A DNA stretch of 64,000 nucleotides from Streptomyces sp. ISL-66. Its GTDB lineage: Bacteria; Actinomycetota; Actinomycetes; Streptomycetales; Streptomycetaceae. The stretch spans positions 1 to 64,000 of the forward strand of contig NZ_JAGGOW010000065.1 in assembly GCF_018614135.1 (NCBI RefSeq), read 5' to 3'. The notes under the pieces are model-generated. The model had not been told where the DNA came from and did no database searches. It worked only from the letters and a program-made list of their open reading frames with translations. A program made the translations under genes and the position numbers. Positions within the stretch are counted from its first letter, which is position 1. Every line of letters starts with the position of its first letter. Shown piece after piece: positions 51,006 through 59,946 of the stretch.

Positions 51006-51692
51006 CTACCTCTCGAAGCGGTATCCCATGCCGGGTTCGGTGATGAAGTGCCTCGGGTGGGAGGGGTCGGCCTCCAGCTTGCGGCGGAGCTGCGCCATGT
51101 AGACCCGCAAGTAGTTGGTCTCGGTCCCGTACGAGGGGCCCCAGACCTCCCGCAGCAGCTGCTTCTGGCTGACCAGCTTGCCGCCGTTGCGGACCAGGAC
51201 CTCCAGCAGGTGCCACTCCGTGGGTGTGAGGCGTACGTCGCGTCCTTCGCGCACCGCCTTCTTCGCCGCGAGGTCGACCGTGAAGCCCTCGGTCTCGACG
51301 ATCACCTCGCCGTCGCCGGCCCCGGCGGAGGGTTCCGCCCGCCGGACGGCCGCGCGCAGCCTGGCCATCAGCTCGTCCATGCCGAAGGGCTTGGTGACGT
51401 AGTCGTCGGCGCCCGCGTCCAGGGCCTCGACCTTCTCGTCGGAGCTGTGCCGGGCGGACAGCACGAGGATCGGGACGCGGGTCCAGCCGCGCAGTCCCTT
51501 GATCACCTCGACCCCGTCCATGTCGGGCAGGCCGAGGTCGAGGACGACGACGTCGGGGTGGCGGGCGGCCGCCAGCTCCAGGGCGCTCGCCCCGTCGCCG
51601 GCCGCGTCGACCTCGTACTTGCGCGCCTTCAGGTTGATCACGAGGGCTCGGACGATCTGGGGTTCGTCTTCCACCACGAGCACCCGGGTCAT
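51006..51692 (-). CDS. kdpE: OmpR-family response regulator KdpE
   Basis: A 228-residue regulator. The receiver domain (1-120) has VVEDE for metal binding and VVLDLGLPDMDG with the phosphorylated Asp. The C-terminal winged helix (about 135-225) has LTPTEWHLLEVLVRNGG and LRVYMAQLRRKLEADPSHPR. The long EANYLR-like TETNYLRVY stretch is typical of KdpE. It should activate a high-affinity K+ pump, but no kdpFABC lies in the window. Its ATG overlaps the kdpD stop by four bases. Confidence 0.92.
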   Translation of the reverse strand: MTRVLVVEDEPQIVRALVINLKARKYEVDAAGDGASALELAAARHPDVVVLDLGLPDMDGVEVIKGLRGWTRVPILVLSARHSSDEKVEALDAGADDYVTKPFGMDELMARLRAAVRRAEPSAGAGDGEVIVETEGFTVDLAAKKAVREGRDVRLTPTEWHLLEVLVRNGGKLVSQKQLLREVWGPSYGTETNYLRVYMAQLRRKLEADPSHPRHFITEPGMGYRFER

Positions 51693-54376
51693 CGAGGTCC
51701 TGCCTTCTGCCGTATCGAATCAAGATCAAGATCTACGGGGCTCCGCGCGAGGCCGTCTCCGGATCCCTCGGGCCCGGCCGGCCCGGCCGGCCCCGCCCGC
51801 CCCGACGGCCCCGCCCGCCCCGACGGCGCGCTGCGCCCCTCGCCGTCCACGCTCACGTGGACCTGCGGCCGCCCGCCGGCCGCCGCCCTCAGGGTGAGCA
51901 CCATGGTCAGCCCGCCGCCGGGGGTGTCCTCGGCGGCGAGGGTGCCGTCCATGGCCTCGGCGAAGCCGCGCGCGACCGCCAGCCCCAGCCCGACGCCGGC
52001 TCCGCGCGGCGCGTCGCCGTGCCGTTGGAAGGGGGCGAAGATCCGCTCCTTGGCCTCGTCGGGCACTCCCGGCCCACGGTCGACGACCCGTACCTCGACC
52101 CGGTCGCCCAGGAAGCTGGCCGCCACCAGCACCGGCTCCCCCGCCGGGCTGTACTTGACGGCGTTCTCGACCACGTTGGCCACGGTCCGCTCCAGGAGCC
52201 CCGGATCCACCGCCACCATCGGCAGGGTCTCCGGAACGTCCAGCAGCACGCTTCCCTCGGGTACGCCGCCCAGCGCCATCGGGACCACCTCGTCGAGGTC
52301 GATCTCGCGGATCAGCGGGGTCACCGTGCCGGTCTGCAGCCGTGACATGTCCAGCAGGTTGCCCACCAGGTGGTCGAGCCGGTCGGCGCCGGCCTCGATG
52401 CCCTCGAGGAGCTCCGCCCGGTCCTCCTCGGACCACTCCACGTCGTCGGAGCGCAGGGAGCTGACGGAGGCCTTGATCGAGGCCAGCGGCGTCCGCAGGT
52501 CGTGGCTGACGGCGGCCAGCAGCGCGGTCCGGATCCGGTTGCCCTCCGCCATCCGGCGGGCCTCCTCCGCCTCCCCGACCAGCCGCTGGCGGTCGAGCAC
52601 GACGGCGGCCTGGGCGGCGAAGGCGCCGAGCACCCGGCGGTCCTCCGCGGGCAGCACCCGCCCGGACAGGGCCAGCGCCATGTGGTCGCTGATCGGCAGT
52701 GCCACGTCGGCGTCCTCGGGGCGGGTGACCGGGTGGGGGCCGACGCTGCCGGCGGACTGCCAGGGCTCGACCTCGCCCTCCCGCTCCAGCAGGGCCACGG
52801 ACTCCATGGCGAAGGTCTCGCGCATCCGCTCCAGCAGCGCGTCCAGGGTGGTCTCGCCGCGCAGCACGCTGCCGGCCAGGAAGGAGAGGATCTCGGACTC
52901 GGCGCGCAGCCGGGCGGCCTGGTGGGTGCGGCGGGCGGCCGCGTCGACGACCGAGGCCACGGAGCCCGCGACGCCGAAGAAGACGGCGATGGCCACGATG
53001 TTCTTCGGGTCCGAGATGGTGAAGCGGTGGAGGGGCGGGGCGAAGTAGTAGTTCAGCAGCAGGGATCCGACGGCGGCCGAGGCCAGCGCCGGGTAGAGCC
53101 CGCCGAGCAGCGCGGAGGCCACGGTCAACGCCAGGAACAGCAGCATCTCGTTGGCGAGGCCGGGGTCGTTGTCGATGTGGGTGAGCAGCGTCGCGAGCAC
53201 CAGCGGCAGCACCACCCCGGCCACCCAGCCGGCCACCCGCCTGGCCCGGCCGAGCCGGGCCGCCGAGCGGACCAGGGGCAGGCCGCGCCCCTTGGCGACC
53301 TCCTCGTGCGTGACGATGTGCACGTCGAGGTCGGGCCCCGAGTCGCGGGCGACGGTGGCCCCGACCCCGGGACCGAAGACGTTCCGCCAGGAGCGGTGGC
53401 GGCTGGAGCCGAGCACGATCTGGGTGGCGTTGACCCCGCGGGCGAAGGCGAGGAGCGCTTCGGGGACGTTGTCGCCGATCACATGGTGAAACGTTCCGCC
53501 GAGGTCTTCGACCAGCGTCCGCTGGACCGCGAGCTCCTTGGGCGAGGCCGCGGTCAGCCCGTCGCCGCGGGCGATGTAGACGGCCAGGATCTCGCTGCCG
53601 GAGCCCTTCGCGGCCACCCGGGACGCGCGCCGGATCAGGGTGCGCCCCTCGGGTCCGCCGGTGAGGCCCACGACGATCCGTTCGCGAGCCTGCCAGGTGG
53701 AGCGGATGTCGTGCTCGCCCCGGTACTGCTGGAGGTACTCGTCCGCCCGGTCGGCGACCCAGAGCAGCGCGAGCTCGCGCAGCGCGGTCAGGTTCCCGGG
53801 GCGGAAGTACTTGGACAGGGCCGCGTCGACCTTGTCCGACGTGTAGATGTTGCCGTGCGCCATGCGGCGGCGCAGCGCCTGCGGGGACATGTCGACCAGC
53901 TCGATCTGGTCGGCGCGGCGCACCACCTCGTCAGGGACGGTCTCCCGCTGCCGCACGCCCGTGATCGACTCCACCACGTCGCCGAGCGACTCCAGGTGCT
54001 GGACGTTCACGGTGGTGATCACGTCGATCCCGGCCCGCAGCAGCTCCTCGACGTCCTGCCAGCGCTTGGCGTTGCGCGAGCCGGGGACGTTGGTGTGCGC
54101 CAGCTCGTCCACCAGGGCTATGGCCGGCCCCCGGGCGAGGAGCGCGTCCACGTCCATCTCGGTGAAGGCGGCGCCCCGGTAGGCGAGCTCGCGGCGCTCC
54201 ACCTGTTCCAGACCGTGCAGCATGACCTCGGTGCGCGGCCGCCCGTGGTGCTCCACGAATCCGACGACGACATCGGCGCCGCGCTCCACCCGGCGGTGGC
54301 CCTCCGCGAGCATGGCGTACGTCTTGCCCACTCCGGGTGCCGAGCCGAGATAGATCCTTAGCTTGCCGCGTCCCAT
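51689..54376 (-). CDS. kdpD: Sensor histidine kinase KdpD
   Basis: An 895-residue full-length KdpD. The N-terminal KdpD domain has the Walker A GSAPGVGKTYAML at about residue 10 and ends near 210. A universal-stress-protein domain follows (about 250-370), with GLTGGPEGRTLIRRA. Four DUF4118 membrane helices (about 400-500) and a GAF-like region come next. The kinase has AVSHDLRTPLASIKA (phospho-His), an N box within VANVVENAVKYSP, and DRGPGVPDEAKERIFAPF. It senses low K+ or turgor. ATG 54376 was chosen for GGAGA 8 bases upstream and for the family's usual beginning (RGKLRIYLG). Confidence 0.95.
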   Translation of the reverse strand: MGRGKLRIYLGSAPGVGKTYAMLAEGHRRVERGADVVVGFVEHHGRPRTEVMLHGLEQVERRELAYRGAAFTEMDVDALLARGPAIALVDELAHTNVPGSRNAKRWQDVEELLRAGIDVITTVNVQHLESLGDVVESITGVRQRETVPDEVVRRADQIELVDMSPQALRRRMAHGNIYTSDKVDAALSKYFRPGNLTALRELALLWVADRADEYLQQYRGEHDIRSTWQARERIVVGLTGGPEGRTLIRRASRVAAKGSGSEILAVYIARGDGLTAASPKELAVQRTLVEDLGGTFHHVIGDNVPEALLAFARGVNATQIVLGSSRHRSWRNVFGPGVGATVARDSGPDLDVHIVTHEEVAKGRGLPLVRSAARLGRARRVAGWVAGVVLPLVLATLLTHIDNDPGLANEMLLFLALTVASALLGGLYPALASAAVGSLLLNYYFAPPLHRFTISDPKNIVAIAVFFGVAGSVASVVDAAARRTHQAARLRAESEILSFLAGSVLRGETTLDALLERMRETFAMESVALLEREGEVEPWQSAGSVGPHPVTRPEDADVALPISDHMALALSGRVLPAEDRRVLGAFAAQAAVVLDRQRLVGEAEEARRMAEGNRIRTALLAAVSHDLRTPLASIKASVSSLRSDDVEWSEEDRAELLEGIEAGADRLDHLVGNLLDMSRLQTGTVTPLIREIDLDEVVPMALGGVPEGSVLLDVPETLPMVAVDPGLLERTVANVVENAVKYSPAGEPVLVAASFLGDRVEVRVVDRGPGVPDEAKERIFAPFQRHGDAPRGAGVGLGLAVARGFAEAMDGTLAAEDTPGGGLTMVLTLRAAAGGRPQVHVSVDGEGRSAPSGRAGPSGRAGPAGPAGPEGSGDGLARSPVDLDLDSIRQKAGPR

Positions 54377-54512
54377 GCGCTCATTCTCCGGGACGTCCAC
54401 CCCGTTCACGCGCCGATCGGGGCGTATGCGCCGATCCTGACGGATCCCTGACGCCCTTGTCCGGCACCTGTCCGGCACCTTGCCCGACACGCGCGGACGG
54501 GCGCCCCGGAAA

Positions 54513-54554
54513 CGGCCGTGGGCCGCACCCCGGCAGGGGCGCGGCCCACGGCCG
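54513..54554 (-). terminator. Terminator of the thioesterase-dut-DUF3710 operon
   Basis: CGGCCGTGGGCCGC and GCGGCCCACGGCCG form a perfect 14-bp stem, followed on the minus strand by GTTTCC. It starts 23 bases after the DUF3710 stop and separates this operon from kdpDE. Confidence 0.8.
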
Positions 54555-54576
54555 GCCGTACGGGTTCACGCCGGGG

Positions 54577-55365
54577 TCAGCGGACCTCGGTGATCTCCGG
54601 GCCGCGCTCCAGCTGGCCCATGCCACCGCCGAAGCGGGAGCCTTCCGGGCCCTGCTCCTCGGTCTGCACGCCGTCCGGCACCATCTGCGCGTCGTTCGGC
54701 AGCTTCAGGACGATCGGGTCGCGCGGGGCCATCGGGCCGTCGCCGCGGACCACGACGGTGTCCAGGAAGATCCGCTCCAGCACGCCGGCCGACTCGGGAC
54801 GCACCGCGCCCTGGCCGGAGATGACACCGCGCAGGAACCAGCGCGGGCCGTCCACACCGACGAAGCGGACCAGCTGGGCGCCGGTCTGCCCGTCCGGGAG
54901 CGGTACGGGCACCTGCGCGCGCAGCTCCCAGCCCAGCGGACCCTCGACCTCGTCGATGATGCCGCCCTGCTTGGTGATGCCCTCGGCGATCTCCTCGCGG
55001 ACCTCGCCCCAGATGCCCTCCCTGCGGGGGGCGGCGAAGGCCTGCAGCTGCACGGCGCTGTCCCCGAGCACCACGGTCGCGGCGACGATCGCGTCACCGG
55101 CGACCTCGACGCGCAGCTCCATGCCGTCGACACCCGGTACGAGGATGCCGCCGAGGTCGACCCGGCCGTCCTCGGGGTTGCCGGGGACCTCCGCGACGTC
55201 CCACGGGCCGTCGGGCCGCGGGGCCGGCGGCAGGTTCACCCTGCGCGGCTGTACCCCGTCGCTCTCCGGCGTGCCGTCCTGCTCATCGGCGCCGACGCCG
55301 TCGACGACCTGCTCGGCCGCGCCGCCGTCCTTGACGGAGTCGTTCTTCTTGCGACGTCCGAACAC
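54577..55365 (-). CDS. DUF3710 family protein
   Basis: A 262-residue cytosolic protein starting VFGRRKKND, the usual opening of the actinobacterial DUF3710 family. It has an acidic, disordered N-terminus to about residue 45 and a mixed alpha/beta DUF3710 core (RVNLPPAPRPDGPWDVAEV, LGWELRAQVPVPLPDGQTG, RWFLRGVISG). GTG 55365 begins one base after the dut stop, with GGAAGGA upstream. The function is unknown; dut linkage is conserved in mycobacteria (Rv2696c). Confidence 0.85.
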   Translation of the reverse strand: MFGRRKKNDSVKDGGAAEQVVDGVGADEQDGTPESDGVQPRRVNLPPAPRPDGPWDVAEVPGNPEDGRVDLGGILVPGVDGMELRVEVAGDAIVAATVVLGDSAVQLQAFAAPRREGIWGEVREEIAEGITKQGGIIDEVEGPLGWELRAQVPVPLPDGQTGAQLVRFVGVDGPRWFLRGVISGQGAVRPESAGVLERIFLDTVVVRGDGPMAPRDPIVLKLPNDAQMVPDGVQTEEQGPEGSRFGGGMGQLERGPEITEVR

Positions 55366-55366
55366 G

Positions 55367-55909
55367 TCACTGTCCTTCCCGGTCGGATACGACCGAAGCG
55401 TAGCCATTCCCACCCTGCTGACCAGCGCCGGATCCGGCCACGGCCGCATGACCACCGGTGGAGCCGAAACCCCCCTCGGCCCGCGCCGAGTCGGGAAGTT
55501 CCGCCACCTCGTGGAAGCGCACCTTCTCGACCCGCTGGACAACCAGCTGGGCAATGCGGTCGAAACGCTCGAACCTGACGCTCTCGCGCGGGTCGAGATT
55601 GACCACGATCACCTTGATCTCCCCACGGTACCCGGCATCCACCGTCCCGGGGGCATTCACGAGCGCGAGCCCGCAGCGGGCGGCCAGGCCGGAGCGCGGG
55701 TGCACGAAGGCCGCGTACCCGTCGGGCAGCGCGATGGAGACTCCGGTGGGCAGCACGGTCCGCTCGCCGGGCTCCAGTTCGGCGGCCACGGTGGTGACCA
55801 GATCGCAGCCGGCGTCGCCGGGGTGCCCGTAGGCGGGGACCGGCACCTCCGGGTCGATGCGCCTGATCAGCACGTCGACGTCGGCACGGGCGCTGTGGTT
55901 GTCAGACAT
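55367..55909 (-). CDS. dut: dUTP diphosphatase
   Basis: A 180-residue trimeric dUTPase that converts dUTP to dUMP and pyrophosphate, keeping uracil out of DNA. The five family motifs are visible: GDAGCDL (I), HPRSGLA (II, catalytic Ser/Arg neighbourhood), VDAGYRGEIKVIVVN (III, uracil pocket and catalytic Asp), RIAQLVVQRV (IV) and GGFGSTG (V, flexible C-terminal lid). A Gly/Ala-rich tail of about 25 residues follows motif V. Its ATG shares one base with the thioesterase stop (TGATG). Confidence 0.96.
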   Translation of the reverse strand: MSDNHSARADVDVLIRRIDPEVPVPAYGHPGDAGCDLVTTVAAELEPGERTVLPTGVSIALPDGYAAFVHPRSGLAARCGLALVNAPGTVDAGYRGEIKVIVVNLDPRESVRFERFDRIAQLVVQRVEKVRFHEVAELPDSARAEGGFGSTGGHAAVAGSGAGQQGGNGYASVVSDREGQ

Positions 55910-56493
55910 CAGGGGTTCACCTCGAAGGCGCGTGCGCGCCTGACCTGGTCCGGGTCGGCCATCGCCGCCCGGATCTCCTCGGGCCGTCCGTTGTCGATGA
56001 AGTGGTCGACCTTCACCTCGATGAAGAGGGCGTCCGCGCGCAGCGCGACGGGCCCCTGCGGACCGCCTATTCGACCGACCGCGCTGGAGTAGATCTTCCG
56101 GCCGGCGACGGCGGTGACCTCGGCCTCCAGGTACAGCACGGTGTCCACGGGCACGGGCCGGACGAAGTCCGTCTCCAGCCGGCCGGTGACGGCGATGACG
56201 CGCAGCAGCCAGTTCAGGGAGCCGAGGGTCTCGTCGAGCGCGGTGGCGAGGACGCCGCCGTGGGCGAGGCCGGGCGCGCCCTGGTGGGCGCGCTTGACGG
56301 TGAACTCGGCGGTGACGCGCACGCCCTCCCCCGCGCGGGCCTCCAGGTGGAGTCCGTGGGGCTGGCCGTCGCCGCAGCCGAAGCAGTGCTCGTAGTGCGC
56401 CCCGAGGAGCTCGCCGGGCGCGGGGGCCTCGGGGTGCCTCACCGGCACGGTGGCATCGGCCGGGGGCGTCAACGCTGTCTTTCGTCCACTCAC
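55909..56493 (-). CDS. PaaI-type hotdog thioesterase
   Basis: A 194-residue protein with a 4HBT/PaaI hotdog domain: HQGAPGLAHGGVLATALDETLG is the hotdog helix with the HGG motif and the catalytic Asp/Glu position, and TDFVRPVPVDTVLYLEAEV a central strand. A CFGCG pair near residue 37 is typical of this actinobacterial group. It hydrolyses acyl-CoA or acyl-carrier thioesters of unknown identity. GTG 56493 is taken as start, and the gene leads the operon with dut and DUF3710. It is divergent from the DUF3093 gene. Confidence 0.85.
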   Translation of the reverse strand: MSGRKTALTPPADATVPVRHPEAPAPGELLGAHYEHCFGCGDGQPHGLHLEARAGEGVRVTAEFTVKRAHQGAPGLAHGGVLATALDETLGSLNWLLRVIAVTGRLETDFVRPVPVDTVLYLEAEVTAVAGRKIYSSAVGRIGGPQGPVALRADALFIEVKVDHFIDNGRPEEIRAAMADPDQVRRARAFEVNP

Positions 56494-56551
56494 AGCCGCA
56501 GACCTTACCCGCGCGGCTACCCGCCGGTCGCCCCGTGGGAGGCTTGACGGC

Positions 56552-57013
56552 ATGCAGCTCTCGCCCGCGCACCACGACGAACGCCTGACCGCCCCCGCTT
56601 CCTGGTGGGGCATCGCCGCATTGACCGGTCTCGCGTGCGCGCTGATGCTGCTGCCGCTGGGGACGATGCCGCTGCTGGCCGGGCTGGTCGGCGGCACCGC
56701 GCTGACGGGGCTGCTGGTGAGTTCGTACGGTTCCCAGCGCGTGCGCGTGGTGGGCGGCGCGCTGGCCGCGGGGGACGCGCGGATCCCGGTGGCCGCCCTG
56801 GGCGATCCGGAGGTCCTGGACGCCGAGGAGGCGCGCGCCTGGCGGACGTACAAGGCCGACACCCGCGCCTTCATGCTGATGCGCGGCTACGTGCCGACGG
56901 CGGTCCGCGTCGAGGTCACCGACCCGGCGGACCCGACCCCCTACGTCTACGTGTCCACGCGCGAGCCCCAGGCCCTCGCGGCGGCCATCCGCGCGGCGCA
57001 GGCCGAGGCCTGA
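56552..57013 (+). CDS. DUF3093 membrane protein
   Basis: A 153-residue protein with two adjacent membrane helices (about 18-62: WWGIAALTGLACALMLLPLG and PLLAGLVGGTALTGLLVSSYG). A small C-terminal domain follows with RAFMLMRGYVPTAVRVEVTD and TREPQALAAAI. It matches the DUF3093 family, found next to dut in Actinobacteria (Rv2698). GGGAGG lies about 10 bases before ATG 56552. Function unknown. Confidence 0.85.
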   Translation: MQLSPAHHDERLTAPASWWGIAALTGLACALMLLPLGTMPLLAGLVGGTALTGLLVSSYGSQRVRVVGGALAAGDARIPVAALGDPEVLDAEEARAWRTYKADTRAFMLMRGYVPTAVRVEVTDPADPTPYVYVSTREPQALAAAIRAAQAEA

Positions 57014-57082
57014 CGTCCGGCGTCTGCGCCGGGCCTCTCGGCACGCTCGGCCGGATCCTGGCGGGGAGGCGGCCGGGGGGCT

Positions 57083-58000
57083 TCAGGCGCGCGGGTCGGC
57101 CCCGGGGCCCTCGATGGCTGCCCTGACGGCCCCGGGAAGACCTTCGGCGGGCTGCTCGAGGGGCGGGAGCTGCGGCAGCGCGTCCCAGGGCACGGCCCGT
57201 CCGCGCAGGTCCGCACGCACCTTCTCGGCGAGTTTGCGGGTGTCGCGGCGGTTCATGACCGCGCCGACGGCCGCGCCGACCATGAAGGGCATCAGGTTCG
57301 GCAGGTTGCGGAACATCCGCTTCATGATCTGCTGGCGCAGTTCGCGCTTCATCTGACCGCCCAGCGCCGCGTTCAGCGTCGTCGGCTTGGTCAGGTCCAC
57401 GCCCCGCTCTTGCGTCCACGACGTGAGGTAGGCGAGGCTGCGTTCTTTGAGGCTGCCGGGCGGGCGCAGGCCGTAGACCTCGTGGAGTTCGGCGATGAGC
57501 TTCAGCTCGATCGCTGCGACCGCGGTGATCTCGGCGGCGAGTTCCGCCGGCATCGCGGGCGGCACCGGCAGCATGGCGGCCGCACCGATTCCCGCGCCGA
57601 CGGTGGACGTCGCGTTGGCGGCGCCGACGATCAGTTTGTCGGCGAGCCGGTCGGGCCCGAGGCCCGGGAACTGCGCGCGCAGGGTCGCGAGGTCCCGAAC
57701 CGGAACGCGCGGGGCGTTCTCGATGACTCGGTCGGTGAGGTAGAGGGCGGCGGCCCTGGCATTTTCGCCGCCCTTGCGCACACCGTTCTTGACGGCTTGC
57801 AACCGATGGACCCCGAAGCCGTTCCGGGACCCCTCGCCGGCCTCTGAGGCCGACGGCACCGCCTCGGCGGCGTCGGGGAGCACGGCGGGTACGCCGGGGG
57901 CCCCAGGACCCGTTTCCAGGCCTTTGGTTCCCGCCTGCGTCTCCGCCGGATCACCAGCTTTCCGAAAGCGGCGCTTTCGAAATGGTGTCGAGCCAGTCAC
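57083..58000 (-). CDS. EcsC-like conserved protein
   Basis: A 305-residue protein. The first 55 residues are low complexity. The middle (about 105-255) looks like the EcsC family: AANATSTVGAGIGAAAMLPV, PAELAAEITAVAAIELKLIA, ELHEVYGLRPPG, and a short hydrophobic segment FMVGAAVGAVMNRR. It probably associates with the membrane through amphipathic helices. GTG 58000 follows the DUF4193 stop by 12 bases with GAGG between, so the two form an operon. The role is unknown. Confidence 0.7.
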   Translation of the reverse strand: MTGSTPFRKRRFRKAGDPAETQAGTKGLETGPGAPGVPAVLPDAAEAVPSASEAGEGSRNGFGVHRLQAVKNGVRKGGENARAAALYLTDRVIENAPRVPVRDLATLRAQFPGLGPDRLADKLIVGAANATSTVGAGIGAAAMLPVPPAMPAELAAEITAVAAIELKLIAELHEVYGLRPPGSLKERSLAYLTSWTQERGVDLTKPTTLNAALGGQMKRELRQQIMKRMFRNLPNLMPFMVGAAVGAVMNRRDTRKLAEKVRADLRGRAVPWDALPQLPPLEQPAEGLPGAVRAAIEGPGADPRA

Positions 58001-58012
58001 GGCCGACGCCTC

Positions 58013-58309
58013 TCAGTCGCAGTCGCGACAGATCGACTGACCGTTCTTCTCGCGTGCCAGCTGGCTGCGGTGGTGCACCAGGAAGCAGTTCGAGCAGGTG
58101 AACTCGTCGGCCTGCTTGGGCAGGACCCGGACGGCCAGCTCCTCGTTGGAGAGGTCCGCGCCGGGCAGCTCGAGGCCTTCCGCCGAGTCGATTTCGTCCA
58201 GGTCGACGTTCGAGGACGACTTCTCGTTGCGCCGGGCCTTCAGCTCTTCGATGCTGTCGTTGTCTACGTCGTCGTCGGTCTTGCGCGGGGTGTCGTAGTC
58301 CGTTGCCAT
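58013..58309 (-). CDS. DUF4193 zinc-ribbon-like protein
   Basis: A 98-residue acidic protein of the actinobacterial DUF4193 family. The N-terminal half is disordered and rich in Asp/Glu/Ser. The C-terminal part has FTCSNCFLVHHRSQLAREKN and ICRDCD, a CxxC...CxxC set that should bind one zinc. GGGGGAGAG precedes ATG 58309. It is almost universal in Actinobacteria next to dut and DUF3093 (Rv2699c). No function is established; RNA polymerase or stress-related roles are speculative. Confidence 0.88.
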   Translation of the reverse strand: MATDYDTPRKTDDDVDNDSIEELKARRNEKSSSNVDLDEIDSAEGLELPGADLSNEELAVRVLPKQADEFTCSNCFLVHHRSQLAREKNGQSICRDCD

Positions 58310-58693
58310 AGTTCGCTCTCCCCCTCTGGGATTTAGCGGGTGTCTCAGCGCAGGTAACGCGCGAGAGGCCGGACTTGTGCCCGACCTGAGGCGGAGATTT
58401 TGCCTCACATCAAGGTCTGTTACTCAATCGACACCCAGCCGCACATCAGAAGGAGCGATTGGCTGGGATGACGACCGGGACCGTACACGGTCCGGGGGCC
58501 GTCTTGCACAAACGCCACCCCATGTATTTCCCGCCGTTAGGGGGGCCGGAAACCCGGACTTCCCGGGCTTTCCGGCCCCTTCAAGGTCACCGAACGCATA
58601 TGGCTCGACACTCGACACTGTGATCGATCGCACAAAAGTCACTGCCTTCACCATCCAAGCATTCAGCCGGTAGCGAACATGGGGTGGCCGCCG
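58310..58693. promoter_or_regulatory. Intergenic region between DUF4193 gene and cutS
   Basis: No gene is supported. The region holds the DUF4193 promoter, an inverted repeat TGAGGC / GCCTCA (58387-58407) with a 9-base spacer, and the cutS terminator at 58542-58579. GC content is lower than average around 58600-58670. Confidence 0.5.
58542..58579 (-). terminator. Hairpin downstream of cutS
   Basis: GGGGCCGGAAA pairs with TTTCCGGCCCC, and the inner CCCGG with CCGGG, with one bulged base. The roughly 16-bp stem lies about 115 bases after the cutS stop. Confidence 0.7.
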
Positions 58694-59941
58694 TCACAAG
58701 GGCAGAGTGACGCGCATCACGAGGCCACCGCCCTCGCGCGGCACGGCCTGGATCCTCCCGCCGTGCGCGCGCGCCACGGAGCGCGCGATGGAGAGGCCGA
58801 GCCCGACCCCCTTGTCGCTGCCCGTTCGCTCCGTACGCAGCCGCCTGAAGGGCTCGAAGAGGTTGTCCACCTCGTACGCGGGAACCACGGGACCCGTGTT
58901 CGATACCGACAGGACCGCCTGACCGTGCACCGCCTCGGTGGTGACCTCCACCCAGCCGCCCTCCGGGACGTTGTAGCGGACGGCGTTCTGCACCAGGTTG
59001 AGCGCGATCCGCTCCAGCAGCACGCCGTTGCCCTGGACGACGGCCGGCGCGCGCTCACCGCGGATCTCCACGCCCTTGGCGTGGGCCTCCTCGCGCGCCT
59101 GCTCGATGGCGCGCGAGGCCACCTCCGCCAGGTCCACGGGCTTGCGCTCGATGATCTGGTTGTCGCTGCGGGCCAGCAGCAGCAGGCCCTCGACCAGCTG
59201 CTCGCTGCGCTCGTTGGTGGCGAGCAGCGTCTTGCCCAGCTGCTGCAGCTCCACCGGAGCCCCCGGATCGGAGAGGTGCACCTCCAGCAGCGTCCGGTTG
59301 ATGGCCAGCGGCGTTCTCAGCTCGTGCGAGGCATTGGCCACGAACCGCTGCTGGGCCGTGAAGGCCCGCTCCAGCCGGTCCAGCATCTCGTCGAAGGTGT
59401 CCGCGAGCTCCTTGAGCTCGTCGTCCGGCCCGTCCAGCTCGATCCGCCGGGTCAGGTCGGAACCGACCACCCGGCGGGCGGTCCGCGTGATCTTGCCGAG
59501 CGGCGAGAGCACGCGGCCGGCCATCGCGTAGCCGAAGGCGAAGGCGATGATGCTCAGGCCCATCAGCGCCATCAGCGAACGGCTCAGCAGGTCGTCCAGC
59601 GCCTGCTTGCGCTGTTCGAGGACGCACTGGGCGATCGCGGCGTTGAACTGGTCCGTCGTCCGGGCGCCGGAGCCCACGCCGGGGCAGTTCTGGCTGACGA
59701 TCTGGACGTCTCCCTGCCCGCCTATGATCTTGAACACGGCGTTGCCCTCTTTGAGCGCCTGCGCCGCGAGCAGGTAGATGATCGACAGCAGCAGGATGCC
59801 GGCGATCAGGAACATCCCGCCGTACAGCAGCGTGAGCCGTATGCGGATGGTCGGCCGCAGCCAAGGGAAAGGACCCTCGGGCTGGCCGGGGTCCCAGGTC
59901 GGTTTCGGTGGCGCCGCTGGTGGCACCGGGGTCGCTGCCAT
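58694..59941 (-). CDS. cutS: Sensor histidine kinase CutS
   Basis: A 415-residue kinase with a Pro-rich cytosolic N-terminus. Helix 1 spans about 34-60. An extracellular loop of about 55 residues contains two cysteines (Cys86 in QNCPG, Cys106 in AQCVLEQ), and helix 2 spans about 120-142. A HAMP domain, HisKA with ASHELRTPLAINRTL (His206) and HATPase with a GVGLGLSIARSV G box follow. The paired extracellular cysteines suit a disulfide-based redox or folding sensor. CutRS was first described in S. lividans and affects antibiotic production. ATG 59941 lies 5 bases after the cutR stop. Confidence 0.95.
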   Translation of the reverse strand: MAATPVPPAAPPKPTWDPGQPEGPFPWLRPTIRIRLTLLYGGMFLIAGILLLSIIYLLAAQALKEGNAVFKIIGGQGDVQIVSQNCPGVGSGARTTDQFNAAIAQCVLEQRKQALDDLLSRSLMALMGLSIIAFAFGYAMAGRVLSPLGKITRTARRVVGSDLTRRIELDGPDDELKELADTFDEMLDRLERAFTAQQRFVANASHELRTPLAINRTLLEVHLSDPGAPVELQQLGKTLLATNERSEQLVEGLLLLARSDNQIIERKPVDLAEVASRAIEQAREEAHAKGVEIRGERAPAVVQGNGVLLERIALNLVQNAVRYNVPEGGWVEVTTEAVHGQAVLSVSNTGPVVPAYEVDNLFEPFRRLRTERTGSDKGVGLGLSIARSVARAHGGRIQAVPREGGGLVMRVTLPL

Positions 59942-59946
59942 CCGCG

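Noticed and set aside
52370..54361. 663-codon plus-strand frame over kdpD
   Set aside because: Gly/Gln/His/Arg-rich shadow without domains; kdpD on the minus strand has every expected motif.
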